From Gammaproteobacteria bacterium (GTDB lineage Bacteria > Pseudomonadota > Gammaproteobacteria > Pseudomonadales > Azotimanducaceae): DNA of 38,223 bases. The position numbers and the translations under genes were made by a program. Positions 14,820 to 25,118 of the stretch are shown here, one piece after another. A model generated the notes under the pieces. That model had not been told where the DNA came from and did no database searches. It was given only the letters and a program-made list of their open reading frames with translations. The DNA lies in the NCBI GenBank assembly GCA_020832085.1, contig JAFIFJ010000004.1:1-38223 (forward strand), in the 5' to 3' direction. Positions within the stretch are counted from its first letter, which is position 1, and each line of letters opens with the position of its first letter.

Positions 14820-16516
14820 GCGCTGCCCAGGCAACGGGCGCCTGGCGGCTGCTGCTGGCGGTGGTGGTGCTGCTGGCGATCACCGGTGGTGTCGCCGCGC
14901 GGGTGGTCATGCTGCAGGGGGAGGAGGAGCGTAAGTTCCTCAAGCGGCAGGGCGATCTGCGCACGGTGCGCACCCTGACGATCCAGCCCGTGCGCGGCGT
15001 CATCAGTGACCGCCGCGGCGAACCGCTGGCGGTGAGCACGCCGGTGTTCGCAGTCTGGGCCAATCCCCGTGAGTTCAGGCCCGATCATCCCGGCGTGGAG
15101 GCCCTGGCGGCCAAGCTGGACTTCAGCGCTGAGGAACTGCGCGCGCGGGTGGCCCGCAGCGCCGGGCGTGAATTCGTCTACCTGCGGCGCCAGATCTCGC
15201 CGGGGCGTGCCGAGGGTATCGCGGCCCTCGACGTGCCGGGGGTCGATCTCCAGGACGAGTACAAGCGCTTCTATCCGGCCGGTGAAGTGGCCGCCCACGT
15301 GGTGGGCATCACCAACATCGACGATGAAGGCATCGAGGGCATGGAGCTCGCTTACCAGCACTGGCTGACGGGGCGTCCCGGACGCAAGCGGGTAGTCCGC
15401 GACCGCTTCGGTCAGGTGGTGCGAGATCTCGAGTATCTGGCCACGGCGGAGCCGGGTCAGCCGCTGCAGCTGTCCATCGACCTGAGGCTGCAGTATCTGG
15501 CCTACCGGGAACTGACGGCGGCCATGACCCAGCACCGGGCCCAGTCAGGCACGGTGGTGGTGCTCGACACCCGCACCGGCGAAGTGCTGGCCATGGTCAA
15601 CTGGCCTTCCTACAACCCCAATGCACCGGTCACCTCCGGCTTCGAGCGCCTGCGTAACCGCGCCGTGACGGATCTCTATGAACCGGGCTCAACGGTCAAG
15701 CCCATCACCGTTGCGGCGGCGTTGGAGTCCGGACGCTTCAATGTCGATGCCACCATCGACACGGCACCCGGCCATGTGCGCGTCAGCGGCAAGCTGATCA
15801 CCGATCCCCTCAATCGCGGCGTCCTCGACCTCGAGCAGATCGTGGCCCGTTCCAGTCAGGTGGGTATTGCCCGCATCGCCCTCGCACTCGACGACGACAT
15901 TCTCCGCAGTGCCTTCGGCCGCTTCGGATTCGGCCAGACCACCGGCATCGGATTCCCGGGCGAAACTTCCGGCGTGCTGCCCGAGGCCGCGCGCTGGCCT
16001 TTGATCGACCGCGTCACCTTCGCCTTCGGCTATGGCCTCGCGGTGACGCCGCTGCAGCTCGCCCAGGCCTACTCGGTATTCGCCAATCAAGGACTGTTCC
16101 GGCCGCCTTCGCTGCTGAAAATCGATACGGCGCCGGAAGCGGTGCGCGTCCTCGATGCCGAAGTCGCCCGCCACATCAGCCGCATGCTCGAGAGTGTGGT
16201 CCGCGATGAAGGCACGGCGACGCGGGCACGGGTCGCCGGCTACGGGGTGGCGGGCAAGACCGGCACCGTCCGCAAGGTCGGGCAGGGGGGCTACGACAGT
16301 GAACGCCATCTGGCGTTCTTCGCCGGCTATGCGCCAGCGGTGAACCCACGGGTGACGACCGTGGTGGTCATCAACGAACCCAAGGGTCAGCAGGTGGGGG
16401 GCGGTACCGTGGCGGCACCGGTGTTCGCGCGAGTGGTAGCAGGTGCCCTGCGCCTGCTCGGCGAACCGCCGGATCTGCCGCCGCTGCTGCAGGCCCGGGC
16501 CGGGGGTGGTTCATGA
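14816..16516 (+). CDS. ftsI: Septal peptidoglycan transpeptidase FtsI (PBP3)
   Basis: FtsI crosslinks septal peptidoglycan together with the glycosyltransferase FtsW. The 566 residues have an N-terminal membrane anchor (about 11-31), a pedestal domain from about 55, and the transpeptidase domain from about 240. The active-site serine motif is STVK (Ser292, Lys295) and the third motif is KTGT (from Lys481). The second motif, normally SSN, reads SSQ here (346-348; codon CAG at 15857-15859), an unusual change in a near-invariant asparagine. The gene overlaps ftsL and murE by four bases each. Confidence 0.97.
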   Translation: MSAAQATGAWRLLLAVVVLLAITGGVAARVVMLQGEEERKFLKRQGDLRTVRTLTIQPVRGVISDRRGEPLAVSTPVFAVWANPREFRPDHPGVEALAAKLDFSAEELRARVARSAGREFVYLRRQISPGRAEGIAALDVPGVDLQDEYKRFYPAGEVAAHVVGITNIDDEGIEGMELAYQHWLTGRPGRKRVVRDRFGQVVRDLEYLATAEPGQPLQLSIDLRLQYLAYRELTAAMTQHRAQSGTVVVLDTRTGEVLAMVNWPSYNPNAPVTSGFERLRNRAVTDLYEPGSTVKPITVAAALESGRFNVDATIDTAPGHVRVSGKLITDPLNRGVLDLEQIVARSSQVGIARIALALDDDILRSAFGRFGFGQTTGIGFPGETSGVLPEAARWPLIDRVTFAFGYGLAVTPLQLAQAYSVFANQGLFRPPSLLKIDTAPEAVRVLDAEVARHISRMLESVVRDEGTATRARVAGYGVAGKTGTVRKVGQGGYDSERHLAFFAGYAPAVNPRVTTVVVINEPKGQQVGGGTVAAPVFARVVAGALRLLGEPPDLPPLLQARAGGGS

Positions 16517-18045
16517 ATGCGCTGAGCCGCGGGCTCGAAGTTCTGCTGGCGGACGCGGGTCTGCTGCCGGCCGAGGGGTCTGACGGGCCCGATAAGCTGC
16601 GGCTGCACGTGCAGGGCATCATGCTGGACAGCCGGCGCATTCGTCCGGGTGAGATGTTCCTGGCCCTGCCCGGTCTGCTGCGTGATGGCCGCGCCTTCAT
16701 CGGCGAAGCGGTGGCGCGAGGCGCGGCGGTGATCTGCGTGGACGGCGCCGTGACGGCTGCGGATCGGGAAGCGGCGCAAGGCGTACCCATCTTCGGCATC
16801 GATGACCTCGATGTGGTGGCCGGCAGTCTGGCGGCCGCCTACTACGATAATCCTTCCCGGGCGCTCAAGGTGCTCGGTGTCACCGGCACCAACGGTAAGA
16901 CTTCCTGCAGCCATCACCTGGCAGAGATGCTGCAGCGCCTGGGCGCCACGGCCGGCATCTGCGGGACCCTGGGCAACGGTTTTCCGGGGCAGTTGCGCAG
17001 CACCGGGCTGACCACGGCCGACGCGGTCAGTCTGCAGCGGACCCTGGCCTGGATGCGGGACTCCGGTGCCAACTGGGTGGCCATGGAAGTCTCCTCCCAC
17101 GCCCTCGATCAGAACCGGGTGGCCGGCATCACCTTCAGCGGCGCGCTGTTCACCAATCTGAGCCGCGACCACCTGGATTATCACGGCAGCATGGCGGCCT
17201 ACGCCGAGAGCAAGCGGCAGCTGTTTCTCACCCCGGGGCTCGATGTGGCGGTCATCAACCGTGACGACGCCTACGGTTGCGCGCTCATGGACCGGGTGCC
17301 GACGCCGCTGGACGTGCTCGATTTCTCGCTGCGCGATCCCGCCGCCGCCGTCCATCTCACCGCGCTTGCGCGCGACGACCAGGGCGCCCATGCCAGCGTC
17401 GTTTCCCCCTGGGGGCGCGGTGAGCTGCATACCCGCCTGCTTGGTGACTTCGCTGTCTCCAACCTGCTCGGCTGCGTCACGCTGCTGGCCGGACTCGGGC
17501 TGCCGTTCGCCGAAGTCCTCGGCGCTGCCGACGTCACGCCGGTGAGCGGGCGGATGCAGCCCTTTGCCCATCCGGACGGCATCACCCTCGTCGTCGACTA
17601 CGCCCACACGCCCGACGCCCTGGCAAAGGCGCTGGCAGCCCTGCACGAGTATTTCTCCGGACAGGTGCTCTGCGTCTTCGGTTGCGGCGGCGAGCGCGAT
17701 CCCGGCAAACGGCCGGAGATGGGCCGCGAGGCCATCGCCGCTGCCGGCTTCGTCGTCATTACTGACGACAACCCCCGGTCGGAGGATGGCGATGCCATTG
17801 TCCGCGACATTCTCGGCGGTATCCCGGCGGGGTCGGCGGTGGCCATCGAGCGCGACCGGCGCCGTGCCATTGAGCTGGCGCTGGCCCAGGCGCGGCCGGG
17901 TGACGTGGTGCTCATCGCCGGCAAGGGCCACGAGGACTACCAGGATGGACCAGCGGGTCGCGTGCACTACAGCGATCTCGAAACCGCAGCTGAGCTGACC
18001 CGGGGTGCCCCTGCGCACGCCGGGCTCGGCCACGGCCAGGGTTGA
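16513..18045 (+). CDS. murE: UDP-MurNAc-L-Ala-D-Glu:meso-DAP ligase MurE
   Basis: MurE adds meso-diaminopimelate to the muropeptide precursor, using ATP. The 510-residue product is slightly long but complete. It has the uridine-binding N-terminal domain (SRRIRPGEMFLALPG, about 40-54), the ATP loop VTGTNGKTS (about 121-129), and the DNPR motif in DDNPRSED (about 420) that selects meso-DAP over lysine. GKGHEDYQ near residue 470 is also typical. The C-terminus is ordinary, so MurF is not fused here. In most relatives murF follows, but here the stop is 12 bases before mraY. Confidence 0.97.
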   Translation: MNALSRGLEVLLADAGLLPAEGSDGPDKLRLHVQGIMLDSRRIRPGEMFLALPGLLRDGRAFIGEAVARGAAVICVDGAVTAADREAAQGVPIFGIDDLDVVAGSLAAAYYDNPSRALKVLGVTGTNGKTSCSHHLAEMLQRLGATAGICGTLGNGFPGQLRSTGLTTADAVSLQRTLAWMRDSGANWVAMEVSSHALDQNRVAGITFSGALFTNLSRDHLDYHGSMAAYAESKRQLFLTPGLDVAVINRDDAYGCALMDRVPTPLDVLDFSLRDPAAAVHLTALARDDQGAHASVVSPWGRGELHTRLLGDFAVSNLLGCVTLLAGLGLPFAEVLGAADVTPVSGRMQPFAHPDGITLVVDYAHTPDALAKALAALHEYFSGQVLCVFGCGGERDPGKRPEMGREAIAAAGFVVITDDNPRSEDGDAIVRDILGGIPAGSAVAIERDRRRAIELALAQARPGDVVLIAGKGHEDYQDGPAGRVHYSDLETAAELTRGAPAHAGLGHGQG

Positions 18046-18057
18046 GGGGGGCGACGG

Positions 18058-19140
18058 GTGCTGCTTTGGCTGACCGAAATGCTGATGGCGCTGCACACCG
18101 GCTTTGGTGTGTTCCAGTTCCTGACCTTCAGGACCATTCTTGCCGTGCTCACGGGGCTGTCGATCTCGCTGCTCATCGGCCCCTACATGATCCGTCAGCT
18201 CACCGAGCGGCAGATCGGCCAGGCGGTGCGCGACGACGGTCCAGAGACCCACTTCTCCAAGGCCGGCACGCCCACCATGGGCGGGGCGCTGATCATCATC
18301 GCCATCGTCTCCGGCACCCTGCTCTGGGGCGACCTCGGCAATCGCTTCGTCTGGCTGGCGGTGGCCGTGACGCTGTCCTTCGGTGCCATCGGCTGGATCG
18401 ACGACTACCGCAAGGTGGTGGCCCAGAATCCCAAAGGCCTGCCGGCCCGCTGGAAGTATTTCTGGCAATCCGTGGCGGCCATCCTCGTGGCGGTCCTGCT
18501 CTACCACACCGCCCAGAGCCCGGTGGAAACCGAACTCATCGTGCCGTTCTTCAAGGCCGTGGCCATCGACCTCGGGATCTTCTATCTGGTCACGACCTAC
18601 TTCGTCATCGTCGGCACCTCCAATGCCGTCAACCTCACCGATGGCCTCGACGGGCTGGCGATCATGCCTACGGTGATGGTGGCCGGCGCCCTCGGGCTCA
18701 TGGCCTACCTCTCGGGCCATATCGAATTCGCCGACTACCTGCAGATTCCCTATGTGGCCGGCGCCGGCGAGATGGCCATCTTCTGCGGCGCCATCATCGG
18801 CGCCGGGCTCGGCTTTCTCTGGTTCAACACCTATCCCGCCCAGGTCTTCATGGGCGATGTGGGTGCGCTGGCGCTGGGAGCGGCTCTCGGTCTGGTGGCC
18901 GTGGTGATCCGGCAGGAAATCGTGCTGTTCATCATGGGTGGCCTGTTCGTACTCGAGACGGTGTCCGTGATCATGCAGGTGGTGTCCTACCGCCTCACCG
19001 GCCGGCGCATCTTCCGCATGGCGCCCATTCACCATCACTTCGAACTCAAGGGCTGGCCCGAGCCCCGCGTCATCGTCCGTTTCTGGATCATCGCCCTGGT
19101 GCTGGTGCTGATCGGCCTGTCGACGCTGAAGCTGAGGTGA
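18058..19140 (+). CDS. mraY: Phospho-MurNAc-pentapeptide transferase MraY
   Basis: MraY transfers phospho-MurNAc-pentapeptide to undecaprenyl phosphate, making lipid I at the inner membrane. The 360 residues match the family length, with ten hydrophobic helices. Motifs are [15 protein letters not shown] (about 64-78), GWIDDYRKV (about 112-120, the catalytic DD pair), [13 protein letters not shown] (about 190-202) and the HHHFE loop near 325. The GTG start at 18058 follows GAGGGGGG that overlaps the murE stop. Its substrate is made by MurF, whose gene is missing from its slot just upstream. Confidence 0.97.
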   Translation: MLLWLTEMLMALHTGFGVFQFLTFRTILAVLTGLSISLLIGPYMIRQLTERQIGQAVRDDGPETHFSKAGTPTMGGALIIIAIVSGTLLWGDLGNRFVWLAVAVTLSFGAIGWIDDYRKVVAQNPKGLPARWKYFWQSVAAILVAVLLYHTAQSPVETELIVPFFKAVAIDLGIFYLVTTYFVIVGTSNAVNLTDGLDGLAIMPTVMVAGALGLMAYLSGHIEFADYLQIPYVAGAGEMAIFCGAIIGAGLGFLWFNTYPAQVFMGDVGALALGAALGLVAVVIRQEIVLFIMGGLFVLETVSVIMQVVSYRLTGRRIFRMAPIHHHFELKGWPEPRVIVRFWIIALVLVLIGLSTLKLR

Positions 19141-19142
19141 GC

Positions 19143-20507
19143 ATGACTGCGACCATGCCCCAGCAACCGTTCACCGTCGTCCTTGGCCTGGGCAGCACAG
19201 GCCGGTCCCTGCTGCGTCATCTGCACAGCAGCGGTCATCGGCTCATCGCCATGGACACCCGAGCGCAGCCGCCGGAGGCCGAGCGCGTCGCGCGCGAACT
19301 GCCGCAAGTGCAGCTCATCACCGGCCGCTTCGACGCGGAGCTCGTCGAGCAGGCGGCTCTGGTGGCGGTGAGTCCGGGCATTGCCGCGGATGATCCGCTG
19401 CTGCTCCAGGCCCGCGCGCTGGGCATCGACGTGGCGGGGGACATCGAACTGTTTGCCCGCAAGGCGAAGGGACCGGTGGCGGCGGTGACCGGTACCAACG
19501 GCAAGAGCACGGTCACCAGTCTGCTTGGTGCCATCCTGCTCAGTGCCGATCGCGAAGTGGCCGTGGGCGGCAATCTCGGTACGCCCGCCCTCGATCTGCT
19601 CGAAGCGCGTCCGGCGGACGGTTATGTGCTGGAACTGTCGAGTTTTCAGCTCGATCTCACCGCCAGCCTGGCTCCGGCCTGCGCCGCCATCCTCAATGTC
19701 ACCGTGGACCATCTGGACCGCTACGGTTCCATCGAGGCCTACGCCGCCTCCAAGCAGCGCATCTACCGCGGGGCGAAAGTGGCCGTGTTCAGCGGCGACG
19801 ATCCGCTGACGGCGCCCCTTGATGATTTCACCGGCCTGCGGGTGCCGGTGTTCGGCGGACCGGCTCCGACGGCGGAAGGCTGGGGCATCGAGGCCGGAGC
19901 CGACGGCCGGCGCTGGCTGATGGGGCAGGGTCGTCCGCTGCTGCCGGTGACCGATCTTCCGGTGGCCGGCCGCCACAACGAGCGCAACGTGCTCTTCGCC
20001 CTGGCCATGGCGGCGGCCCTCGGAGTGGAACCGGAAACGGCCTTCGATGCGGTGCGGGCCTTCGTGCCGCTGCCCCATCGCTGCACGCCGGCAGGTTGCG
20101 TCGGCGGTGTGCGTTTCATCGACGACTCCAAGGCCACCAACGTCGGTGCCTGCGTGGCGGCCATCGACGGCCTCGGTGAAGCGCGTCGCAATCTGGTAGT
20201 CATCGCCGGCGGCATCGGCAAGGGTGCGGATTTCAACGCCCTGAAAGAACCGTTTGCACGCTGCGTGAAGGCAGCCGTTCTGATCGGCGTCGATGCGCCG
20301 CTGATCGCGGCCGCACTGGACGGCGTGTGCCGGCTGGAATCGGCGGTGGACATGGACGCTGCCGTGGCCGTGGCGGCCGCGCTGGCCGAGCCGGGTGACA
20401 CGGTGCTGCTGGCGCCGGCCTGCGCCAGCTTCGACATGTTCGAATCCTTTGCAGATCGCGGCGAACGCTTCGTGGCGGCCGTCGAACGACTCGGGGAGGC
20501 GTCATGA
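19143..20507 (+). CDS. murD: UDP-MurNAc-L-alanine:D-glutamate ligase MurD
   Basis: MurD adds D-glutamate to UDP-MurNAc-L-alanine. The ATG at 19143, two bases after the mraY stop, gives 454 residues; the frame stays open upstream only through mraY sequence. Seen are the N-terminal Rossmann domain ([15 protein letters not shown]), the ATP loop [15 protein letters not shown] (about 114-128), [19 protein letters not shown], and [12 protein letters not shown] (about 325-336) in the C-terminal domain. The stop overlaps the ftsW ATG. Confidence 0.97.
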   Translation: MTATMPQQPFTVVLGLGSTGRSLLRHLHSSGHRLIAMDTRAQPPEAERVARELPQVQLITGRFDAELVEQAALVAVSPGIAADDPLLLQARALGIDVAGDIELFARKAKGPVAAVTGTNGKSTVTSLLGAILLSADREVAVGGNLGTPALDLLEARPADGYVLELSSFQLDLTASLAPACAAILNVTVDHLDRYGSIEAYAASKQRIYRGAKVAVFSGDDPLTAPLDDFTGLRVPVFGGPAPTAEGWGIEAGADGRRWLMGQGRPLLPVTDLPVAGRHNERNVLFALAMAAALGVEPETAFDAVRAFVPLPHRCTPAGCVGGVRFIDDSKATNVGACVAAIDGLGEARRNLVVIAGGIGKGADFNALKEPFARCVKAAVLIGVDAPLIAAALDGVCRLESAVDMDAAVAVAAALAEPGDTVLLAPACASFDMFESFADRGERFVAAVERLGEAS

Positions 20508-21658
20508 CGGCCGTACGCCTCGACACTGCATTGGTCTGGCTTTGGATCGCCCTGCTTGCCGCAGGTCTGGTGGCGGTGACCAGCGCCTCCATGGAGCTGG
20601 CAGCGAATCGCTATGGCGATGCCTTCCACCACTTGCTGCGCCATGGTGCCTATCTGGTGCTGGCGTCCATGGCTTTCCTCGCGGTGCTGTCGGTGCCGAC
20701 GTCCATCTGGGCAGGTCTCGACCGCTTCGCGCTGGTCCTGGCCGTCGCCCTGCTCGCCCTGCTGTTCGTGCCGGGGCTGGGCAGGGAAGTGAACGGGAGC
20801 CTGCGCTGGATCGCCTTCGGCCCCGTTTCACTGCAGCCCTCGGAACCGGTGCGCTTCCTGCTCGTGGTCTATCTCGCCGGCTACGTGGTGCGGCACCAGC
20901 AGGCCATCAGCAGCAATCTGCTCGGCCTGCTGCGGCCGCTGCTCTGGCTGCTGATTCCCTGCGCGCTGCTGGTGGCCCAGCCGGACCTGGGCTCGGCGGT
21001 GGTCATCATGGCGGCTGCCGTGGGCCTGCTGTTCCTCTGCGGCGCGCGCATGCTGCACCTGAGTCTGCTGGGGGCGGCAGCAGTGGCCGGACTCTGGCTG
21101 CTGCTCAGTGTGCGCGACTACCGGATGGCGCGCTTGCAGGCCTTTCTCGATCCCTGGGCGCCGGACGTGCAGTTCGGCAGCGGCTACCAGCTTACCCAGG
21201 CGCTGATCGCTTTCGGACGTGGCGAATGGCTCGGCGTCGGCCTCGGCGAAGGGCTGCAGAAGCTCTTCTACCTTCCGGAAGCGCATACGGACTTCATCTT
21301 CGCGGTCATTGCCGAAGAGACCGGCGTGGTCGGGGCGCTGCTGCTGTGCGCGGCGCTGATGGCGCTGGTGCTGCGCGGACTCTGGCACGGCCGCATGGCC
21401 CAGCGGCGGGGCGCCGACATGGCGGCAGGACTGGCCTACGGGGCTGCGCTGATGCTCGGCATCCAGGCCCTGGTCAGCCTTGGGGTCAATACCGGTCTGC
21501 TGCCGACCAAGGGACTGACCTTGCCGCTGGTGAGCTACGGCGGCAACAGCCTGATCGTCTGCAGCGCCCTGGTCGCCCTGCTGGTGCGGGTGGCCTGGGA
21601 AAACGCGGAGAGCGCGCGCCCGGTGCACAGCGGCCGGCGCAGGGAGGTGGCGGCATGA
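20504..21658 (+). CDS. ftsW: Septal peptidoglycan polymerase FtsW (SEDS)
   Basis: FtsW is the SEDS-family glycosyltransferase that polymerises lipid II at the septum with FtsI. The 384 residues form about ten membrane helices. Diagnostic segments are [22 protein letters not shown] (about 98-119), [12 protein letters not shown] (about 160-171, containing the catalytic aspartate), the extracytoplasmic loop [25 protein letters not shown], and [13 protein letters not shown] near 340-352. It overlaps murD and murC by four bases. murG, which makes its lipid II substrate, would usually follow but is not here. Confidence 0.97.
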   Translation: MTAVRLDTALVWLWIALLAAGLVAVTSASMELAANRYGDAFHHLLRHGAYLVLASMAFLAVLSVPTSIWAGLDRFALVLAVALLALLFVPGLGREVNGSLRWIAFGPVSLQPSEPVRFLLVVYLAGYVVRHQQAISSNLLGLLRPLLWLLIPCALLVAQPDLGSAVVIMAAAVGLLFLCGARMLHLSLLGAAAVAGLWLLLSVRDYRMARLQAFLDPWAPDVQFGSGYQLTQALIAFGRGEWLGVGLGEGLQKLFYLPEAHTDFIFAVIAEETGVVGALLLCAALMALVLRGLWHGRMAQRRGADMAAGLAYGAALMLGIQALVSLGVNTGLLPTKGLTLPLVSYGGNSLIVCSALVALLVRVAWENAESARPVHSGRRREVAA

Positions 21659-23091
21659 GCGACGCTGCATCCGCACCGACCCTGCACTTCGTCCCGGAAA
21701 TGCGCCGGATTCGCCGCATTCACTTCGTCGGCATCGGCGGCTCCGGCATGTGCGGGATCGCCGAAGTCCTGCTCAACCAGGGTTATGTGATCACCGGCAG
21801 CGATCTGCAGCGCGGCGACGCCACCCAGCGCCTCGAACGCCTCGGTGCCACCGTGACCATCGGCCAGCAAGCTGGCAACGTCGAGGGTGCCGACGTGGTG
21901 GTGGTTTCCAGCGCCATTGGGGCCGAGAACCCGGAACTGCTGGCGGCCCACGCCGGGCGCATCCCGGTGGTGCGGCGGGCGGAGATGCTCGGCGAACTGA
22001 TGCGCTACCGGCACGGCATTGCGGTGGCCGGTACCCACGGTAAGACCACCACTACCAGCATGGTGACGGCCATCCTCGCCGCGGCCGGCAAGGACCCGAC
22101 CTTTGTCATCGGCGGCCTGCTCAACAGCGTCGGCGCCAATGCCGGTCTCGGCGCGAGCCGCTATCTGGTGGCTGAGGCCGACGAAAGCGATGCGTCCTTC
22201 CTGTTCTTGCAGCCCATGGTGGCGGTGCTCACCAACATCGACGCCGACCACATGAGTACCTACGGCGGCGACTTCGCGCGCCTCAAGCAGGCCTTCGTCG
22301 AGTTCCTGCATCGGCTTCCCTTCTATGGTCTCGCCGTGGTCTGCGTGGACGACGAGCACGTCCGCAGCATCCTCGGCGACGTCAGCCGGCCGCTGGTGAC
22401 CTACGGCTTCTCCGAAGATGCCGCGGTCCGCGCCGAAGGCATGGAAACCGAGGGCCGCAGCAGCCGCTTCACGGTGCTGCGGGAAGGCCGCAAGCCGTTG
22501 CCCGTGGTCATGCCTCTGCCGGGCCGGCACAACGTCCTCAATGCCCTGGCCGCCATCGCGGTGGCTGCAGACGAAGGCATCGAGGACGAGGCCATCGTCG
22601 CCGGACTGGCGTCCTACTCCGGAGTCGGTCGCCGGTTCCAGGTCCGGGACATGGCCGTGTGTGGTCATGACATCACCCTGGTGGACGACTACGGCCATCA
22701 TCCGACGGAAGTCGCGGCGGTGATTCGCACCGCCCGCGAGTGCTGGCCGGGGCGCCGCTTGGTGATGGTCTATCAGCCCCACCGCTACAGCCGCACCCGG
22801 GATCTCTACGACGACTTCACCCGGGTGCTCACCGGCGTCGATCTGTTGCTGCTGCTGGAAGTCTATGCCGCCGGGGAAAACCCGATCGTCGGTGCTGACG
22901 GACGGTCCCTGGCGCGCAGCCTGCGTCAGCGCGGGCCCCTGGATCCCGTCTTTGCCGATGGCGTCAATGAAGTGCCGACGTTGCTCGCGGATCTGCTGCA
23001 GCCGGGTGACGTGCTGATCACCCAGGGCGCCGGTGACATCGGCAACCTGGCGCGGGAACTCATCCGCCGCAGCGACGGAGGTGAGCCATGA
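21655..23091 (+). CDS. murC: UDP-N-acetylmuramate:L-alanine ligase MurC
   Basis: MurC starts the peptide stem by adding L-alanine to UDP-MurNAc. The ATG at 21655 overlaps the ftsW stop and gives 478 residues; the much longer open frame upstream is ftsW and murD read out of frame. Motifs are [17 protein letters not shown] (about 23-39), [13 protein letters not shown] (about 124-136, ATP loop), [22 protein letters not shown] and the [10 protein letters not shown] segment (about 344-353). No Ddl domain is fused to the C-terminus. The gene runs straight into ftsQ with a four-base overlap, where ddl or murB usually lie. Confidence 0.97.
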   Translation: MSDAASAPTLHFVPEMRRIRRIHFVGIGGSGMCGIAEVLLNQGYVITGSDLQRGDATQRLERLGATVTIGQQAGNVEGADVVVVSSAIGAENPELLAAHAGRIPVVRRAEMLGELMRYRHGIAVAGTHGKTTTTSMVTAILAAAGKDPTFVIGGLLNSVGANAGLGASRYLVAEADESDASFLFLQPMVAVLTNIDADHMSTYGGDFARLKQAFVEFLHRLPFYGLAVVCVDDEHVRSILGDVSRPLVTYGFSEDAAVRAEGMETEGRSSRFTVLREGRKPLPVVMPLPGRHNVLNALAAIAVAADEGIEDEAIVAGLASYSGVGRRFQVRDMAVCGHDITLVDDYGHHPTEVAAVIRTARECWPGRRLVMVYQPHRYSRTRDLYDDFTRVLTGVDLLLLLEVYAAGENPIVGADGRSLARSLRQRGPLDPVFADGVNEVPTLLADLLQPGDVLITQGAGDIGNLARELIRRSDGGEP

Positions 23092-23822
23092 GCTCCGGCA
23101 TCGTCCGCTCCCTGCTCGGTACGGCATTGCTGCTGCTGGTGCTGGTATTGGGTTGGCTGGGTTGGCAGACCCTGGACCGTCCCGTGACGGTGGTTCGCGT
23201 CGACGGTGAGCTGACCACCGCAGAGCGGGCCCGGGCCACGGAACTGGTATCGCTGTTCCTGCCTGCGGGCGTGCTGAGTCTGGACACCCTTGCGCTGCGC
23301 GATCTGCTGGAGGCCGAGTCCTGGGTCGACAGCGTCGCCCTGTGGCGTTCCTGGCCGGACGGAATTCGCCTGGAAATCCGCGCCGAGGCCGCCGTTGCGC
23401 GCTGGCGAACGGATGCCCTGCTGTCGGCGCGGGGTCGCATCATCGAGCCCCTGGAGCTGATGGGGCTGGACGCTCTGCCACGGCTGGCCGGGCCCGACGG
23501 CAGCGCCGAGTGGGTCATGCAGACCTTCCAGCGCATTGCCGATGTCCTGCGCCCTCACGGTCTGCGCATCGAGACCCTGGACATGGATGCCGAGGGCGGC
23601 ATCGAAGTCCGGCTGCGGGAAGGGCCGCTGCTGGTGTTCGGCCGCCGGGACCTTGCAGCCCGGCTGCAGCGCCTCGATCTGGTGCTGCGTCAGCAGTTTC
23701 CCGACGGCCTCGCCGACGTGGAGCGCATCGACACCCGCTATGACAACGGTGTCGCCGTGGGCTGGCGTTCCGCCGACGTCGGCCGCGCTCTGGCAACGCG
23801 ACAACTGGCAAAGGGGTCCTGA
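23088..23822 (+). CDS. ftsQ: Cell division protein FtsQ
   Basis: FtsQ is the bitopic scaffold that binds FtsB/FtsL and links early and late division proteins. The 244 residues have a very short cytoplasmic part, one membrane helix (about 8-26), a POTRA domain (about 33-103, [22 protein letters not shown]) and a beta domain ending in [11 protein letters not shown]. The short cytoplasmic tail resembles Pseudomonas more than it does enteric FtsQ. The ATG overlaps the murC stop. ftsA starts four bases after the stop. Confidence 0.94.
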   Translation: MSSGIVRSLLGTALLLLVLVLGWLGWQTLDRPVTVVRVDGELTTAERARATELVSLFLPAGVLSLDTLALRDLLEAESWVDSVALWRSWPDGIRLEIRAEAAVARWRTDALLSARGRIIEPLELMGLDALPRLAGPDGSAEWVMQTFQRIADVLRPHGLRIETLDMDAEGGIEVRLREGPLLVFGRRDLAARLQRLDLVLRQQFPDGLADVERIDTRYDNGVAVGWRSADVGRALATRQLAKGS

Positions 23823-23826
23823 CCCG

Positions 23827-25059
23827 ATGGTGAGCAGCACAAATCAGATCATCGTCGGTCTCGACATCGGCACCTCCAAGGTGGTGGCGATCGTCGGCGA
23901 GATCGGCAGTGACGGCTCCATCGAGGTGATCGGGCTCGGTTCGCATCCTTCCCGCGGCCTGAAGAAGGGCGTGGTGGTGAACATCGAATCCACTGTGCAG
24001 TCCATTCAGCGCGCCGTGGAAGAGGCTGAGCTCATGGCCGGCTGCCAGATCGACGCCGTCTATGCAGGCATTGCCGGCAGCCACATCCGCAGCCTCAACT
24101 CCCACGGCATCGTCGCCATTCGCGACAAGGAAGTGATGCAGTCGGATGTGGATCGGGTCATCGACGCCGCCCAGGCCGTGGCCATCCCGGCGGATCAGAA
24201 AGTGCTGCACATCGTTCCCCAGGAGTACCTGATCGACAGTCAAGAGGGTGTGAAGGAACCCCTGGGCATGTCGGGCGTCCGCCTGGAGGCGAAGGTGCAT
24301 CTGGTGACCTGTGCCGTGAACGCCGCCCAGAACATCGAGAAGTGCGTGCGCCGCTGTGGACTCGAAGTGCGCGACGTGATCCTGGAGCAGCTGGCGTCCA
24401 GCTACGCCGTGCTCACCGAGGACGAAAAGGAACTCGGGGTCTGCATGGTGGACATCGGCGGCGGCACCACCGACATTGCGGTGTTCACCGAAGGCGCGAT
24501 CCGCCACACCGCCGTGATTCCCATTGCCGGCGACCAGGTAACCAACGACATCGCTATGGCGCTGCGGACGCCGACGCCCCATGCCGAAGAGATCAAGATC
24601 AAGTACGCCTGCGCGCTGACTCAGCTAGCCGGCGCTGACGAGACGATCAAGGTGCCGGGAGTGGGCGACAAGCCGCCGCGCTCCCTGTCGCGGCAGATGC
24701 TCGCCGAGGTGGTGGAGCCCCGCTACGACGAACTCTTCACGCTGGTGCAGGCGGAGCTTCGCCGCAGCGGCTACGAGGACCTGATCGCAGCCGGCATCGT
24801 TCTCACGGGTGGCTCCTCGAAGATCGAGGGCGTGGTGGATCTCGCCGAAGAGATCTTCCATAAGCCGGTGAGCATCGGCGTGCCCAGAAACGTCAATGGC
24901 CTCACCGACATCGTCCGCAATCCCATCTACTCGACCGGTGTCGGCCTGCTGATCTACGGCCGCATGGAGGAGGAGAAATTCCGGCTTCGCGGTGGTCGCC
25001 GCGATGCCAAGGTGAGTTTCGTCGATCGCCTGAAGGCTTGGTTTCAGAACAATTTATGA
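23827..25059 (+). CDS. ftsA: Cell division protein FtsA
   Basis: FtsA is the actin-like protein that tethers FtsZ to the inner membrane. The ATG at 23827 gives 410 residues. The actin fold shows VGLDIGTSKVVAIVGE (about 9-24, phosphate 1), VDIGGGTTDIAVF (about 209-221, phosphate 2) and IVLTGGSSKIEG (about 325-336, adenosine motif). The C-terminus, SFVDRLKAWFQNNL, is the amphipathic membrane-targeting helix. A 151-base spacer with a perfect hairpin separates it from ftsZ, longer than any other spacer in the cluster. Confidence 0.97.
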   Translation: MVSSTNQIIVGLDIGTSKVVAIVGEIGSDGSIEVIGLGSHPSRGLKKGVVVNIESTVQSIQRAVEEAELMAGCQIDAVYAGIAGSHIRSLNSHGIVAIRDKEVMQSDVDRVIDAAQAVAIPADQKVLHIVPQEYLIDSQEGVKEPLGMSGVRLEAKVHLVTCAVNAAQNIEKCVRRCGLEVRDVILEQLASSYAVLTEDEKELGVCMVDIGGGTTDIAVFTEGAIRHTAVIPIAGDQVTNDIAMALRTPTPHAEEIKIKYACALTQLAGADETIKVPGVGDKPPRSLSRQMLAEVVEPRYDELFTLVQAELRRSGYEDLIAAGIVLTGGSSKIEGVVDLAEEIFHKPVSIGVPRNVNGLTDIVRNPIYSTGVGLLIYGRMEEEKFRLRGGRRDAKVSFVDRLKAWFQNNL

Positions 25060-25091
25060 GGCCCGCGCCAGGAAGGCGTCGGCCATCGATT

Positions 25092-25118
25092 GGCGATGAA
25101 GCGCCTCGCTTCATCGCC
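25092..25118 (+). repeat. Perfect 12-bp hairpin in the ftsA-ftsZ spacer
   Basis: GGCGATGAAGCG (25092-25103) pairs perfectly with CGCTTCATCGCC (25107-25118) across a CCT loop. A second imperfect stem-loop follows (near 25119-25157, arms CCGGC/GCCGG around GCAGC/GCTGC with a GTTTT loop). No T-tract follows the first hairpin, so it is not a textbook terminator. It may be a message-processing or stability site that sets FtsZ level separately from FtsA, or contain partial attenuation. Confidence 0.6.

Noticed and set aside
16513..18045. MurE-MurF fusion explaining the missing murF
   Set aside because: MurE ends at 510 residues with its normal C-terminal domain; no second ligase domain follows.
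16387..19038. 883-codon open frame on the minus strand opposite murE and mraY
   Set aside because: The product is rich in His, Asp, Gly and Gln, as expected when GC-rich codons of membrane and Rossmann proteins are read backwards. It has no domain and no ribosome binding site. The same holds for minus-strand frames at 21535-23127, 24902-26254, 28988-30490, 31548-32855 and 36518-38173, and for the plus frame 6328-8316.
18042..19142. In-frame extension upstream of murD across mraY
   Set aside because: The extension is mraY read in the wrong frame; the MurD fold begins at 19143.
20395..21654. Long in-frame extension upstream of murC (898-codon frame)
   Set aside because: It reads the end of murD and all of ftsW out of frame. 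MurC motifs begin only after the ATG at 21655, which overlaps the ftsW stop.
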